Shown here one piece after another: positions 1 through 30,800 of a DNA stretch of 64,000 nt. Both the position numbers and the translations under genes were made by a program. Position 1 is the first letter of the stretch; each line of letters opens with the position of its first letter. The notes below the pieces were generated by a model, which ran no database searches, had not been told where the DNA came from, and was given only the letters and a program-made list of their open reading frames with translations. This DNA is from Wuchereria bancrofti. Lineage: Eukaryota; Nematoda; Chromadorea; Rhabditida; Onchocercidae. The DNA lies in contig SSBO01000003.1 in NCBI GenBank assembly GCA_005281725.1, forward strand, positions 3,833,824-3,897,823. Reading direction: 5' to 3'.

Positions 1-16828
<16,828 letters not shown>

Positions 16829-17717
16829 GAAAAGTCGACTCAACTACACTTTTTCCGCACTTTAGAAAGAATTAGAAAGAAAAGAAAAACCGAATTGCCT
16901 CTTAATTTGTTGAGGTATAACATTTACATAGTGAGAGAGGAAATATTTGTACCTTTATTACTTCGCCAACCGGTGTAACTCATTAGCTAAACAAACATCA
17001 TATATATATATGATTTGAGTACCAACAAAACAATCATGTGACTCGCTTCTGTTCTTCATCTTACATAGATTCTTGAACTGCATTTTTTAGTAGCGATATC
17101 CTTATATTGTTACATTGAAATGACATTTGTTTGCTAGTTTTTTTTTTGTCTCTAAGTCTTTCTTTATTTTCTTTTCCTATCTGTTTGTTACTATTTAGTT
17201 CAGTACAAACAGGAGCATCAAAGCAGTTTGACTCCTTTATTATATAATGTGCTGATTGAAATTTCTGCACTCATTTATTTTGGATGTAGAAATTATTTTA
17301 AAACAATAAGAACTTATATAAAATAGGATTTAGAGTATTGCCATACTTTATTACTTAATGTTGGTATTTATCCTGTGATATCGATCCGTTTTGTTGACTA
17401 CTGTTTATTGTCTGTTGCAGAAAAAAGAATGTAAAAGTAACAAAAGAAACTTCAAAAGAACATATCATTTAATGGATAAGGAACTAAGTCATAAAACAAA
17501 TTCAGTGAATTAAAGAGTGTATGGTGAAAGAGGAATGAATGAGTTAACGCCTGAATGCAACAATATTTGAATGGTGAGCCCACATTGTAGAATCACTGAA
17601 GTCGAATTAGTCGTTGTCGAAGTGTTTCCCTTTTAAGCTGGGGAAAGTAATTAAATGAAAAATAATTGCTTAAAAATTAAGAAGCATTTTTCGAAATTTT
17701 TGAAACCTTAAAACCAT
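16829..17717. other. Convergent intergenic region EPRS / transketolase
   Basis: Holds the 3' ends of two convergent genes. No coding exon was recognised; a (TA)n run lies near 17002. Short open frames here have no family features and no supporting splice signals. Confidence 0.7.
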
Positions 17718-20700
17718 TCAATTTGGTGGATGAATGAATTGATGTACAGCATCAATAATACATTTCGCTGAAATTCCGTATTTTTCAAGCAGTGCATCCG
17801 GTGGTCCCGAATGTGGAACATCAAGAACGAATAATGAACGAACACGTATATCCTTCTGATCGGAAACAGCTTGGCATACAGCCTCACCAATGCCTTAAGT
17901 AAAAAGAAATTTGTCGATATTTTTAACAAAATCTTATATCAAAAATTTTCTTTGGAAGTCCGGAATAAAACCGTGGTTCATTAACCGTCATCAGATCTAG
18001 CAGTAAATGATTAAGCAGTTTTATAAATTTTGCGAGCGTAATAGTTGAGAAAGCAAGGATGGAAAGTTCTCTTTTATCATAAAAGAAATTATATATTGAT
18101 CTCAATTTAATATTCAAATATGGAAAGTAATACCTCCGGCTTGATAATGATCCTCCACTGTAATGATACGATTTTCTGCTCTTCTGGCCGATTTTACAAT
18201 CAAATCTTTATCAAGTGGTTTAATTGTGAACGGATCCATCACAATTACTTCTACATTTTCCGAATGCAATTTATCTGCTGCTTTTTTTGCTTCATAAAGT
18301 GTAATACCTGCACCGATTATCAATGCTTTTGGTTTGTTTGCATCATGAACAATCTGAAATGAGCTATAAATTTTACAAAAAAAAAGAAAAAACGAAAAAT
18401 AATGGGAGTGTTCCGTTCACTTTATTTAATAGAATTGAAGTCGCAAATGTGTTCTGAATAAATATGTATATTATTTCTACATTTTCTGACTGAACAAACT
18501 GTATACTAATTACTGTTTAGTAAAAAATAAAGGATCAAATCAGTTAAATGCATCGTATTCAAAAAAAGATATCTAAAAGTTAATTTATATGATTAGAAAG
18601 GATAGCAGTAATCATTCACTTTTCCTTTTCCAATTTCGAATTTTTCATCATTGCCATAGATAACTGGACATGCAGGGCGTCCAGTACGTATGAATGCAAT
18701 ACCACGAGTATTGGCAGCCAATTCAGTTGCCCGTTCTGCTGCTACTGCATCAGTTGGATAGAATACGATAGATCCAGGTATAGTTCTGAATTTATTAATA
18801 TAATAGTTGAAACTTTATGAAAATATACGGAAAATTTTAGCAATACAAAATGAATATACCGAAACAATGCGATATCCTCTAGACCCATTTGTGATGGACC
18901 ATCTTCCCCAATAGAAACACCAACATGCGAACCAGCACATTTTATGTTTGCAAATGATACCGCAGCCATACGAAGTTGATCAGCAGCGCGTGTGAAGAAT
19001 GCAGCGAATGTACTATAATTTAAGAAACAAAATCATCAATAATTCAAAATCTGTGTGCACACCATGATCACAAACAACATATTACACTATATTAAAGATT
19101 CAGATACTTAAACATTCAAATATCATTTGAAATTAAATTATAAACGAGGAATAAATTTCCATTAGTTTATCTAATTTTCACCAGTGAAGACCGTTTTATA
19201 TTGGCAAATTCCACAAATTAATAAAACTATTCGACTTTGAATGCAATGCATTTAATGCTTCGGAAATTTTTTCCTCCAAACTGTCCACTTCACAATTTCG
19301 CTTTTTTTCTCACTTTAAAAGAAAATTATTTTATATTCTTTTCAACTACTAAATTGCATGCACCACTACCAATAAAACTAGACTACAAATGCAATCTCTA
19401 CTAAACATATATTACATGCACTTTTCAAAACAATCAAAAACAAAAAGAATTAAATCAGTTCTATGTGACAAAAAGTTGGGAAATAAAAAATAAAAAAAAT
19501 AGGAAATTAAAAAGATTTCCATAGACTCATAATTTTCAGCATCGTTTTGCTAATTATAGAAAATTAACACTTATATATTATAAGAAATAAAAGACTGCAC
19601 ACCGTAAACTTACAATAATGCCTTCAAACAAAGGCTATACGATTGGTTGCGTATATGTGTATATATAACACGCTACAATAATATTGAAATTGAGAAATCC
19701 GAGAGATTTTAATATTCTAATACTATAGTAAAATAGATAAAAAGCTTTGGTAATGAATATATCTCCCGAATATTCAATTAATATTTTTAAACGGTTAAGC
19801 AATCGAAATGTGAACATTAAAGGCGTAACCATGGAAAGGATTAGAAGGTATGCTGATGTATCGTTGAAAAATGCAATTGATCATATATTAGATAATGACG
19901 GTAATATTTGTCCATGTTTTTAAATTGAACTTTAAATGCAATAAGTTTGTTCCTTTTCAAATAAATGAAGAATTTAAAAAATATAAAAGCTAAAGTCAAC
20001 TAAATCTTGTCCTAATTAAAAGTTATCAATGAAATAAACCTTGCAAATGGAATAGTACGATCACGACACTGCAAACCAACAGCGACTCCAACAAGATTTT
20101 GTTCCGCAATAAAACATTCCACGAATTGTCCTGGATGTTTTTTAAGCAAATTCTCACTAAATGTTGAGTTTTTAGTATCACCATCTAATCCAATTATTCG
20201 TGGACAGGCATCACCCAATTTTGCTAATGCTATACCATAAGCCTGGCGAGTTGCCACCTGAAATAGCCGTCCACACTTGAGAAAAACGATTTTGAAAAAA
20301 ACTTATAAAAAATTAAAATAAATAAAGGAGTACTTTTGACACTAATGGAAGGTTGAGATCACATAAACATCTACCTAGGTAAATGAGCATGTCTTCTAAC
20401 AATGGCAGTGCAGATTATGAACCATCGAAATTTAAAAAATTGTGAAACATAGCTAGCTTAAAAATTAAACTTGTAAATACTATAAGTACAATGAATATGA
20501 CCAAAATCAATTATATGATTATATTTCTCCCAAATAATTTGTGATTATAGACTACGTTTAGTTTTGATAAATGTAGGTTGCATTCTTTTAGTAAGCAGAA
20601 CTTCAGCATTTGTCTAAATACAATTCTTACTTTGATCTGCTGCATTATTGGTCATCATCTTTTCTAGACGAATCAAAATTAACTTTAATATATCTGCTAA

Positions 20701-23211
20701 AAATATATACATTCCTAAGGGAATATAAGAGAATACCTTATCACCAATTGTGTATTCTGGTGGTGTCATTTTAATATGACCAATTGGTAGTTGAACATTT
20801 GGAGCATCATTTACTGGAAGATTTATTTGAAGTGTTCCGGCAATATCTGCCTTGTTCATAAGACGTTGTTCAATTGCCTCAATAGTACTTTCAGGCACTG
20901 GCTTTCCGTGCCAGTTATCCTAAAATAAAATCAAATAAGTTGCGGGTAAGTTATCGAATTACAAAATGAAATTAATATCACATGTAAGATAAGTTGGAAG
21001 TTGACAAATGCTTGACGAGATATTAAAGCAAATGGATGCGTCAAAACTCCTTAAAATGGCGAGTAACTTACAGCTATAAATCTTTCTCTTTCTATTTACA
21101 TATTCATACTTATCGTGTTAACTTCGATAATTCATTTAATATACATCCTGTAATAAAAACTTAGGAAGATAATTCTCAGTGATTGTATTACACGCCTGTA
21201 CCTGGCTACCCAATCGTGATACAACACAGCAACATAAGTTTGTATCCCGTCAAACAGCCAACATTCATGATCTAGCAGAGAATCTAGGATATTCCCGGCA
21301 ACTTATTCGGCCGGTCATAGCTGGTGCTCTGCTGCTGTACCATATTTTAGTTTCGGACGATATCTATTAGGTCCTGAACCTCTGCTCGAGGAGTGTTACT
21401 AATTGTCAAACTTGTCTCTACACTAGAACACCACTACTAATGTGTTTGCATTGGAGTGGTCTAATGCAGTAGTTATTAAATTTGATAAAGCATGAATAAT
21501 TACTGATTGTAAACTGGCGAACTAACTGGAACTGAACCCCTATAATTATTGCAGTAGCACAAACTATTCAGTTATCAAAACATTATGTTTTAAACTATAC
21601 AACATAAGAAAACTTACTTCATCTTCGATTCCAATGATACCTTTTCCTTTAAGCGTTTTTGCAATGATGGCTGTTGGTCTATCTTTTGTTTCACTAAATA
21701 AATCAAAAAATATTGCAATGAACTTCACTTCAACTAAGTTTAATCCCAAGTAACAAGGAATTCTTTTAAACTCTCCACAATATTACTGCTACAGTACAGA
21801 CTTTAGCCTTGGCCCATTAACAGGATACATCGCCTTTTGACGCTAGTAAAAAATTTTGAAGTGTTTGATCAAGTGCTGATCTTATCTCTTATTTGCCACT
21901 GTCACTGATTTTGAAAACTGCAGTATTAAAGTAAAAATTACGTAAATTACATGTGAAAATCTTCTCCATATTACTTTTTTTTTCTAAATAAATCTCCAAC
22001 CGTGCAATGTTGTACGCATTTAGTAGCTCTATGACATTAGAGCCATTAACAACAACTGTATGACATCCAAATGACTCAAAGCGTTTCGCCATAGCATCAG
22101 CATCATGTCCTAGCATCGTCTGTTGCGTTTGTCCTAGACGATTCATGTCTACGATTGCAACCAAATTGTCCAATTTGTAGTATGATGCAAATGCTGGAAT
22201 ATTGAATATTCAAGTAATTAAATAATTTATTTTGTAATTTCTGACTAGCAACTTTATCGCCATTAAATAGCACAACGCCATTAAATACAACATATCGATT
22301 TTTCATCTAAATATCAAGGATCGTTGCAATTAAAGAACAAAATATACCTGCCGCCTCCCACACTGAACCTTCTGCGCATTCACCATCGCCCAATAGACAA
22401 TACACACGATAACTTGCCTAAATTTAAAGAATTTTTTTCAAGGAACAAATTTTGGTCAATAACTGAATAGGTCAACAATTTGACTGGTACTCTGTAAAAA
22501 CAGTTTATATAGTTAAATAAACAAGAAGCATATAAATTTGTGAAAATGTCAGTAAATGAAAACAAAGTGCCATCCTTCGATGACGAGCAATCATAGATCT
22601 GTCGTCATTTACTACATACCGGGCTGCACAGATGATAAAAATTTCATAATCTAAGTATATAACTATGGTTCAAAAAATATACTTTATCAATATATTTTCC
22701 AACATAAGCCATTCCTGCAGCGCATGAGAGGCCTTGTCCGAGAGAGCCGGTAGCAACATCGATAAAGTCTAGTCGTGGCGTTGGATGACCTTCTAGATCA
22801 CAAGTAATCTTCCGTATATTCATCATATCAGTTGTTGATACATGTCCCGCTTGATGCCACGCAGCATACAGCACCGGGCATGCATGACCCTTAAATAAAA
22901 GAAATACTGTCGCAATTTTTATGATTTAAAAAATCAAATCACTTATTTTTTACTCCTTACAATATCGTGAAAAACTATTTGAAAAAGAAAAAAAAAAACT
23001 AAACCTTCGATAAAACGAAGCGATCAGAAGATGGATTTTTTGGAAATGTTTTGTCAAATTTCATTTCGTTAAAGAAAAGAGTTGAAATAATCTCCGCAGC
23101 TGAGCACGAGCTTGTGGGATGACCTGATTTAGCTGCACAAGTCATTTTGATTGAATCAATACGCAGAAGATTTGCTACATCATCCAACTGTTGAATATCT
23201 ACTTTTCCCAT
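17718..23211 (-). CDS. tkt: Transketolase
   Basis: Transfers two-carbon ketol units with thiamine diphosphate in the non-oxidative pentose phosphate pathway, cytosolic. Eleven exons (minus): 23211-23005, 22889-22683, 22417-22348, 22193-22001, 21693-21618, 20919-20737, 20257-20040, 19012-18860, 18785-18620, 18353-18134, 17893-17718. These total 1869 nt and 622 residues, close to the roughly 620 usual for animals. Visible: SGHPTSS near the N terminus, [13 protein letters not shown], the thiamine-binding GDGECAEG about residue 148 with N in VDMNRLGQ, the pyrimidine-domain [10 protein letters not shown] with the catalytic Glu, [13 protein letters not shown], and a C-terminal domain with DPFTIKPLD and [10 protein letters not shown]. 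The protein ends FIHPPN at a TGA (17718-17720). The frame ending at 17708 is not the real one. Start at 23211 is the first Met and the family-typical N terminus. Confidence 0.96.
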
Positions 23212-24831
23212 TGCTGAATTTAATACGCGTTATTGAATTCCCTGAAATTTAATCGTTTCTGTAAAACTAATAAAATTGCCCAATGCTTTTTCTACAAACA
23301 AACCATACGAAAACGTTTCTTTCTTAAAATTAGATTTCCTGCACTAAAATAGTTCCAACCTATCAGTCGAGTAAAAGATTTAATCCGTCAACTATATTCC
23401 CTTCTTTCTCACTTCTCAACAAAGACAACAAAAACCACCGTACATAAATTCGAAATAATTAAAGTTCAAAGATCATCCCATAGTACCATCATCATACGTC
23501 GAAACGTAGTTGAAGACCGATCAGACAATCAATATGTTTCAAAATGAATATGTCACATCTCAGAACTCTATCATATATCACAGTGTACTTTAATCTTTTT
23601 TTCCATTTTTTTTGTCCCGATAAGCAGAATACTAAGAGTCCTTAAGAAAACGTTATCGTCAATATTATAACAGTAATCAACTAACGCTGGCTGAAATTTT
23701 AAAAACTTAAAATAGCATGTAATGAAAGATGCATAGTGCAGGAACAAGTTTTTCAATGCAAAATGACGGAGTGAAAACATTTTAAACACACAGATACCAC
23801 ACGCAAATAGCAAAATAAGAAAATGCACCGTTTAACAATCAGAAACATATGAAAGGTCATATTTCATCATATCAAAAGTCTAAAATCACTGTCAACTGAA
23901 TGATTTACATAGCTGTCCCTAATTTTACTAAATAGCAGTGATATTTCAATTTCTGCTCATTTCCTATTCTTATTTTAATCTAATATTTTTAATATAGAGC
24001 AAGTTAGAGTTTTAGATCAAATTCAAGTACAATTTCAAGTCAAATTCAAGTAAATTCATCGCAACAAACATTCGTATTTTTTTATATAATACATGTCCAA
24101 ATTTTTCCAATTTATGATTAGATGGAAAAATTTATAATCAAGCAGCTATGGACAAAAAACTTGCGCAAATGTCTAAAGTTGTTCTATCTTCATGAGTGAA
24201 ATTTTGTTATAGCCCGTAAAACCTTCCAGTAATCGAATCGTATTAAATAAAGGCACAATCTAATCAAAATTGAACAGCGAGGCAAAGAAGAAAAACAAAG
24301 CATACATGAATAAAAATTGAAGAACCAGTAGTGGTGCAATGTTTTACTCCGTCGAATTTTGCTAAACTGAAAAGGAAATGCTATGTGACAAAACTTTTTA
24401 TCACTTTAGAGGTCAAAAGACAAATTTTCTTTGCGTCATTTTACAAACTGTCAATTATTATAACATACATGTAGCGTGAACATCCCTACATTGTAATTTT
24501 CAATAGATTCTATTTGAAGTGCATTTTTCAAAAAAGAAAAAGAAAAGAAAAAACATAATTCAGATTATTTGGAATATTTTTCTTACGAAAAAAAAAATAA
24601 TTCGGTCATCTCAGAAATCAGCTAGCTTGCAAATTTTTTCAAAAAATTGCAAGAAATACAAGAACTAACTATAGAATGAAAACTGAAAGACGGAGTTATA
24701 AAATTAAGTGATAAAAATGGTAAAAAGGAGTACCTATAGTAAAATGATAAGCTATCAGTCAGAAGAAAAAACAACAGTGGTAAATAGTATGATCACATTA
24801 TTATCAGTGCTGCAATTTTAAAAGTTTTCAT
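23212..24831. other. Intergenic region upstream of transketolase
   Basis: Separates the transketolase start from the ASCC3 stop, both minus strand. It is AT-rich with short unconvincing open frames and should contain the transketolase promoter. The gap of about 1.6 kb is too long for a typical nematode operon. No RNA gene or repeat family was recognised. Confidence 0.7.
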
Positions 24832-27800
24832 CTAAAGTGTCGCATTATCCGACACTTTCTTTTCAACGATTTCGCAATGAAGATTGTATTCCTGATCGAT
24901 GCCAATGTAAGAATCGGACATGATAAAAGTTGTAAAAATATGTCGACCTCTGGAAAGCAGGAAGTAAGCAACAATTCAATAAGCATAAGTTAAAATCAAC
25001 CCATGCATAAGTCTTTTTTTCCAGTTGACTTAAAATATCGCATCACTCATTGATAAGTTTCTCTTCATTGTCTTCCAATATCCATAGTACACATTACAAA
25101 TTACTCAGAATACATCACAGGATTTTGCATCAAAGGATATGCTAAATAATAGCGTTGCTGTTTTAAAACATTAACATTCCATTTGTTATGTGAAAATAAT
25201 TAAAAATTTTGTGATAGAAAATCCTCAGCTATCTGTAAAATTGAAGTCTTTCTAGTACTTGAATTCCTCAATTTCTCTGAAATGTAAAATTTTCAAAAAT
25301 TTCGCACTCTTTTGAATCCCTAAAGTACGAAAACTTACAATCGTTTGGGCATTCTAAACGGAATAGTGAGTTGCTTAGAACCGGTAATCGATAACTTTTT
25401 ACAGCACAGTAATTCACCCGTATCTTTCTCACCGATGATCACAATCCATCCAGCAGTTTTTTCTTTATGGAAACGTGGACAAAAGGCGTTCGTTTCGAAC
25501 TAAAACATGGCTGTTTTATTCGGCTAGTTAATTTTTCTGAAATAGAAACTTATAACTATAAAATATTGAAAACAAAAAAACGTTAAGCAAGAAAAAGTAT
25601 CTGTATAAATTTTTATATCTAATTAAAACTATGAACATACTTTATATGGGCCGATTAACTCGACGGTGAATAACATACGGTATAACGTATCTGGTTCAAC
25701 ATTAATGTATTTTGGCCATCGTTCATCTTGCAAATAATCGATTTCGAAAACCTGATTTGTATCACATAATACACAGTTCCTTGGCTGTAATATTGGCCAT
25801 TTCAAAAGAGTGTCAACAGCCTGAAATTATAATATCACTAAGACAAATTCAATACAGTTAGCAAATGCGATGAATAGCACAGATTTAGCAATGGAAGAAA
25901 AACATATAATAGAGTATCTACGGAAAATCATAACTAAAAATGAATACGAATGACAGGAAAAAAGGTGAACTAAAGGTAATGAAGATTTGAATAACATATT
26001 TTTTATGGAATTATGGACTTAATAGTTGATCTAGCATATTAGTACAGCTATTATTCACTTCTTCCCAGATATAATTTCCGCTCATCGTTACTTTCTTCTA
26101 AGAAATTGCATTCAATAATTTGAAAAGAAAAACGAAGAACAATATTACACAGATAAAAAATATTAAAATAAGCAAAAACCTCCGTTGCTTGAAATTCATC
26201 GATAACTGTCATGTCCAGAAGTTTCTTTATGGCCTTTTTTCTAGCCTGTTCGATATTTGCTTTATCAAGGCCAAAGTGATTTTTTAACATAGGTACTGTT
26301 AAATCAGTCCTATAATCAATAGCTAAATTAATTTTGAGAAAAAAAAGACTTTTTTTAAATGAATAATGTAGTCGTACTTACTGTCATTGATATTTTCATT
26401 ACTGGTAGCCTAATCAAAATTTAACAATTTCAAACTTAATCGAAAGCATAGTAAACCATCCGGTTCATACACCGGAAAGGTTGAACAGTCACCAGACTTG
26501 GCGATATTCTGTACTTACCCAATTCTTTCGATAACTTCCTCACTGAAATGAGGCACGACCAGTAAGGGATGATCTGTGTGCCAAGCAGCCTGAGCGATCA
26601 TTTGCATCAAAATAATAACAGAAAGAGCAGCTGATAGCCACTTATGCAAGATACTTATATCCAACATTGCCTAAGAAAATATTAACAATTTAAAACATAT
26701 TCTAGAGCTTGGAAAATTTTTTATACTATTCCTAATTTTAGCGAACAATCATCCAAAGCACAAGTTTAATAAATATGTATTTCATAAGTTAGTGACGAAT
26801 TATAATTTGACTTCTAAATATCGCTTCAGTCCATTATTCGTTTCCATCTACTTCATAATTTAATGTCTGACAAATGTTCTCATAGTTTGAAAAAACAAAC
26901 TATGAATTTATTTAATAAACATAGCTCATTTAATAAATTCCAAAAAATTATTACATTCAAGATTCGGAAACACTGATCTAACATTGAGCGTTGGTCAGTA
27001 ATGTAATCTGTCATCAGCTTTATACGGCTTAAATGTGCTTCCAACAGTAGAAATGCCTTTGTATGTGAAGAATCCAAGGCAGCATTAACTGGCAATTTAA
27101 GTGGCATAATTTGTTGTAGATGACTGAAATTAATTTTAAAAAATAAATAGAGGTCAGTCAGTTTCTGAAGCTAAACTGTTCAGCAAAAACATAAAAGGAG
27201 TTAATAACATGTGTATCTGCGATGCAACATTAATAATTAGTGAAAGAAAACTGACCCATTAATTTGATCTTCATTATGTCGAACAGGTATCTCATCATAT
27301 TCTGGGCAATCCTGAAATAGCTTTCCTCAGTCTCTTAGAATAGTCAACGAGAATCTTCCCGAACAGTATCATTCTTACAACAGAACTCTCTTAATAAACA
27401 ATCTAGTGCTGCAGAAAATATTCCTGTATTTTGGAAATACTACAAGGCGCAACTCTTCATTGCATAGCAGCAAAATCCATTAATGGTTTATATAAATGCA
27501 AAATTTAAAAAAAAAAAAAAATTGAAACGTACCGCTAAAATTTTTATAAGTTCTTCTACCGTTGCTGTGGGCGTGAGAGAACTGGCAAAAAATCGTACAG
27601 TTTTATGATTCAAATAGTAAACGCTTGCGATAGCTCCAAGCGGAGCTGAAATAAGTGACTGCTCGTCCTGAAATTTGAGACAGAAAATTAATTTAAAACA
27701 ACATAAATTAATAGTAACACAATTCAAAACATCATATTTATGATACTAGGAAAAATGCTAATTTAATTTCGTAAGGAAATTATACCCCGAAAATTCCCAC

Positions 27801-30800
27801 TTTTCTAATACTCAAAAACGAACAATTTCTATAAGAAAAAAATATTTCAATCTTCAAGAAGGAACAATACTTTCTTGTAAAATAAACATACTTCATTAAC
27901 GATAATACAGTTAGAAAGCACAAGTTCTTCAATACAGTTATCAACCACTTCCACAAGAAATTGTGTTAGAGCTTCTGGTGTTGTATCCACAATACCATAA
28001 TAACTGCAAAAAATATCAGATTTTGTTATTCATTTATATTGAGGTAGAACAAAGTAATATGTTTTTTACAACTTTACAACTTTCTACAATTAGATCCAAA
28101 CATATAATCTTCCCAAAAAAAAAAAGATGAAATCGAACTCATATAAATACAAATTCTTACCTTGGATTTGCAAAAAGACGACGATAAAGGTATGTGTTAG
28201 CAATGTATTCCATTACATGTTGTTCTGAAGCAATAGTTCCAGCGTAAATTTCTGCATTCACATGATTTGGCAATGCCATGAGCAAACTGAAATGACAAGC
28301 AATGTCAAAGACAGAATGCACAAGTAAGTTTTGATTTACTTATGTGCATTTTTTTTTTTTACATACAATCGCTGAGAGCTGCAGAAGTCTGACATGCAGT
28401 GTTTTAATATATTTGAATTGGAAGCAAAATTCATATTCCTTCCAAAGAAACAAAAGCTTAATAACTAAATATGACTTAAGAAGATAAAAGAATTTCATGC
28501 ATACAATTGAAAATAATGGAAATAGACAAAAATGAGCATTGCATCGACAATGTAATTTCATTTTTCTCCACAAAAATCAAATAAGCTTATCTTAGAGAAT
28601 AATAATTTGAAAAAAAAAAAGTATTTTCAACAATTCACCTTGACTCAACCGGAAAAGGTTCGTAAAGAAACCGCTTATAGAAATTTTTCTTAATATCCTG
28701 GACATAAATAACCGCAACAGCAGAATCGTCAAACTGTGGCCGACCAGCACGACCTATCATTTGCAAAACATCTAAAAGTTTAATTTCAATAAATTTAAAA
28801 TTGTTTTTATCCTTCTCCTTAATCCCATTCTCCTTGATATCATGAGCCCTTGTACTTAATATATTATACTTACTAATTTCGGTTTATGAGGAACTACACA
28901 TTATAATTTTTATATATATTTTTAGGTATCTTAGAATATATACATATTCTTAAAGATTTCAGATTGCTTATAATGTTTCCACATGTCAGTTGAAGCAGAA
29001 ATAAGGTTTATTTTGAACCAGATGACTTAAAAGAAATATGTCCAATAAAATTAAGCTCATACCTGTAACCGGGAAATCAATATACTTGTGAGTTTTCCCA
29101 TCGTAATATTCGGTCCCTTTAACAATAACCAAATGTGCCGGCATATTAATACCCCATGCTAAAGTTGCTGTAGCAACCATAACTTGAATCTTTTTTTCAA
29201 CAAAAAGCTGAAAATTATTTCAACATAGAAGTAAATCATAAAAGAGATAAAACCCATTACCGTTCTTTTTAAAAGCTCAATGGAACTTTAATATAATGAA
29301 GATTATACTGTTATGAAGAATTATTTTTCTTTACAATGAAAATCCTTTTTTCCTGCTAAACAAAAATTAACATTTATGATTTCGGCAATAAATCGTTCGA
29401 ATACAAAATTTTTCATAATAAAAATTTGTCGCATGAAAATTGGAAAAGGGAGCACTTTCCTGTCCTTTACTCTTCTTAAATATTATAGAAAAGAGTATCG
29501 GCAAACACAAGTTGGAAAACTAAAACAAATTTTAATAAAAACTTATGCTCAAAATACCCGTTCAACAATGCTCCTTTCGTGCTGTTGTAAACCAGCATGA
29601 TGCATTCCTACGCCGAATGGCAATGTTAATTTCAAATTCTCATCTTTCAGTGTTGTAATTAATTGCTCAAGCTGCAAAGATATCATCGTCAAGATACTTA
29701 AATAAAGAAGATTCTGAAAGTTAAAAATTTTTTAAAATGCAATGCGTTACACCTTATTTTGAGCGATTTTTCATCATTTAATTATTGCATAAACATTTTT
29801 TTTTAATATTCCTGTTATCAATGAGGTAGTATCATTATTAAAAATATCAACTTGCTGGAAGTCGGAAAGTTATTTATATCGTCATCCCATATCGCAAGAT
29901 CTAATTGACACCAGTTTTATTAGTATATTGAAATATGAGATATGGATGAAAATTTTACACACTTCTTCCATATCCATGTGAAGCCACTGTCGTGGGTCAT
30001 CATCAGTAACGAGCTGCGAAACAAATGCCATTGCAGTTAATCGTGTCTGACGTCGTGATGCCACAAATATAAGAGCTGGTTTACAGGGAGAATAACTTTT
30101 GATTGCTAAAAAACTTTATTAAGCAAGGGAAAGATCCAGATGAAATCAAATAATAAAAAAAATTGCGTAAAGACTAAAAAGTTCCATATGAAGGTATAAT
30201 CCTATTAGAAAGGAGACTGGTGATTTAACAATACAAACTGATTACTTAACGATAAAAAAGAGGAATTTTTCTTGGGCAAAAAAAAACACCTTTGAAAGCT
30301 GGTCGATTCATCAAAGCCATTCGAGGGCAATAATGCTGACCTGGAAAACCAGCAATGTGCACCTCAATAGGTACAGGTCGCACGTTTGGTCGAAAATTGA
30401 AAAGACCAGCCTAAATTAATCTTTCGTAAAAACGAGGCATATAATTTTTATCATGTTTCAACTGCTTGAGTTATCTACAGTATTCTGACAAGAGAAGAAA
30501 AATGAAATTTATTAAATTAATCAGCTTACATCGTCAACGCCTAACCATTCTGCCACATCTCCTGCATTAGCAAGAGCAGTAGAAAGGCCAACTACACGAA
30601 CAGGATTGCGCGATCCCTGTTTTCCAGCCATCAGCTTTAATCTGAAAGAAATTTCTCAAGTTTTCAACATGTATAGCCGTATCTAATGACCAACCTTTGC
30701 GAATTTCAGATCAGAAATATAAAGGAAATATTTGGGGCCATCCATAACATAGATCGTTATAATTGCTTATCCCGCTTACCTCGTTATAATTGCTTCCAGT

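Noticed and set aside
17708..17929. Transketolase ending ...HQIEWF at 17708
   Set aside because: That ending needs a different frame. The phase carried from the upstream exons gives ...FIHPPN and a TGA at 17718-17720, and makes the total length a multiple of three.
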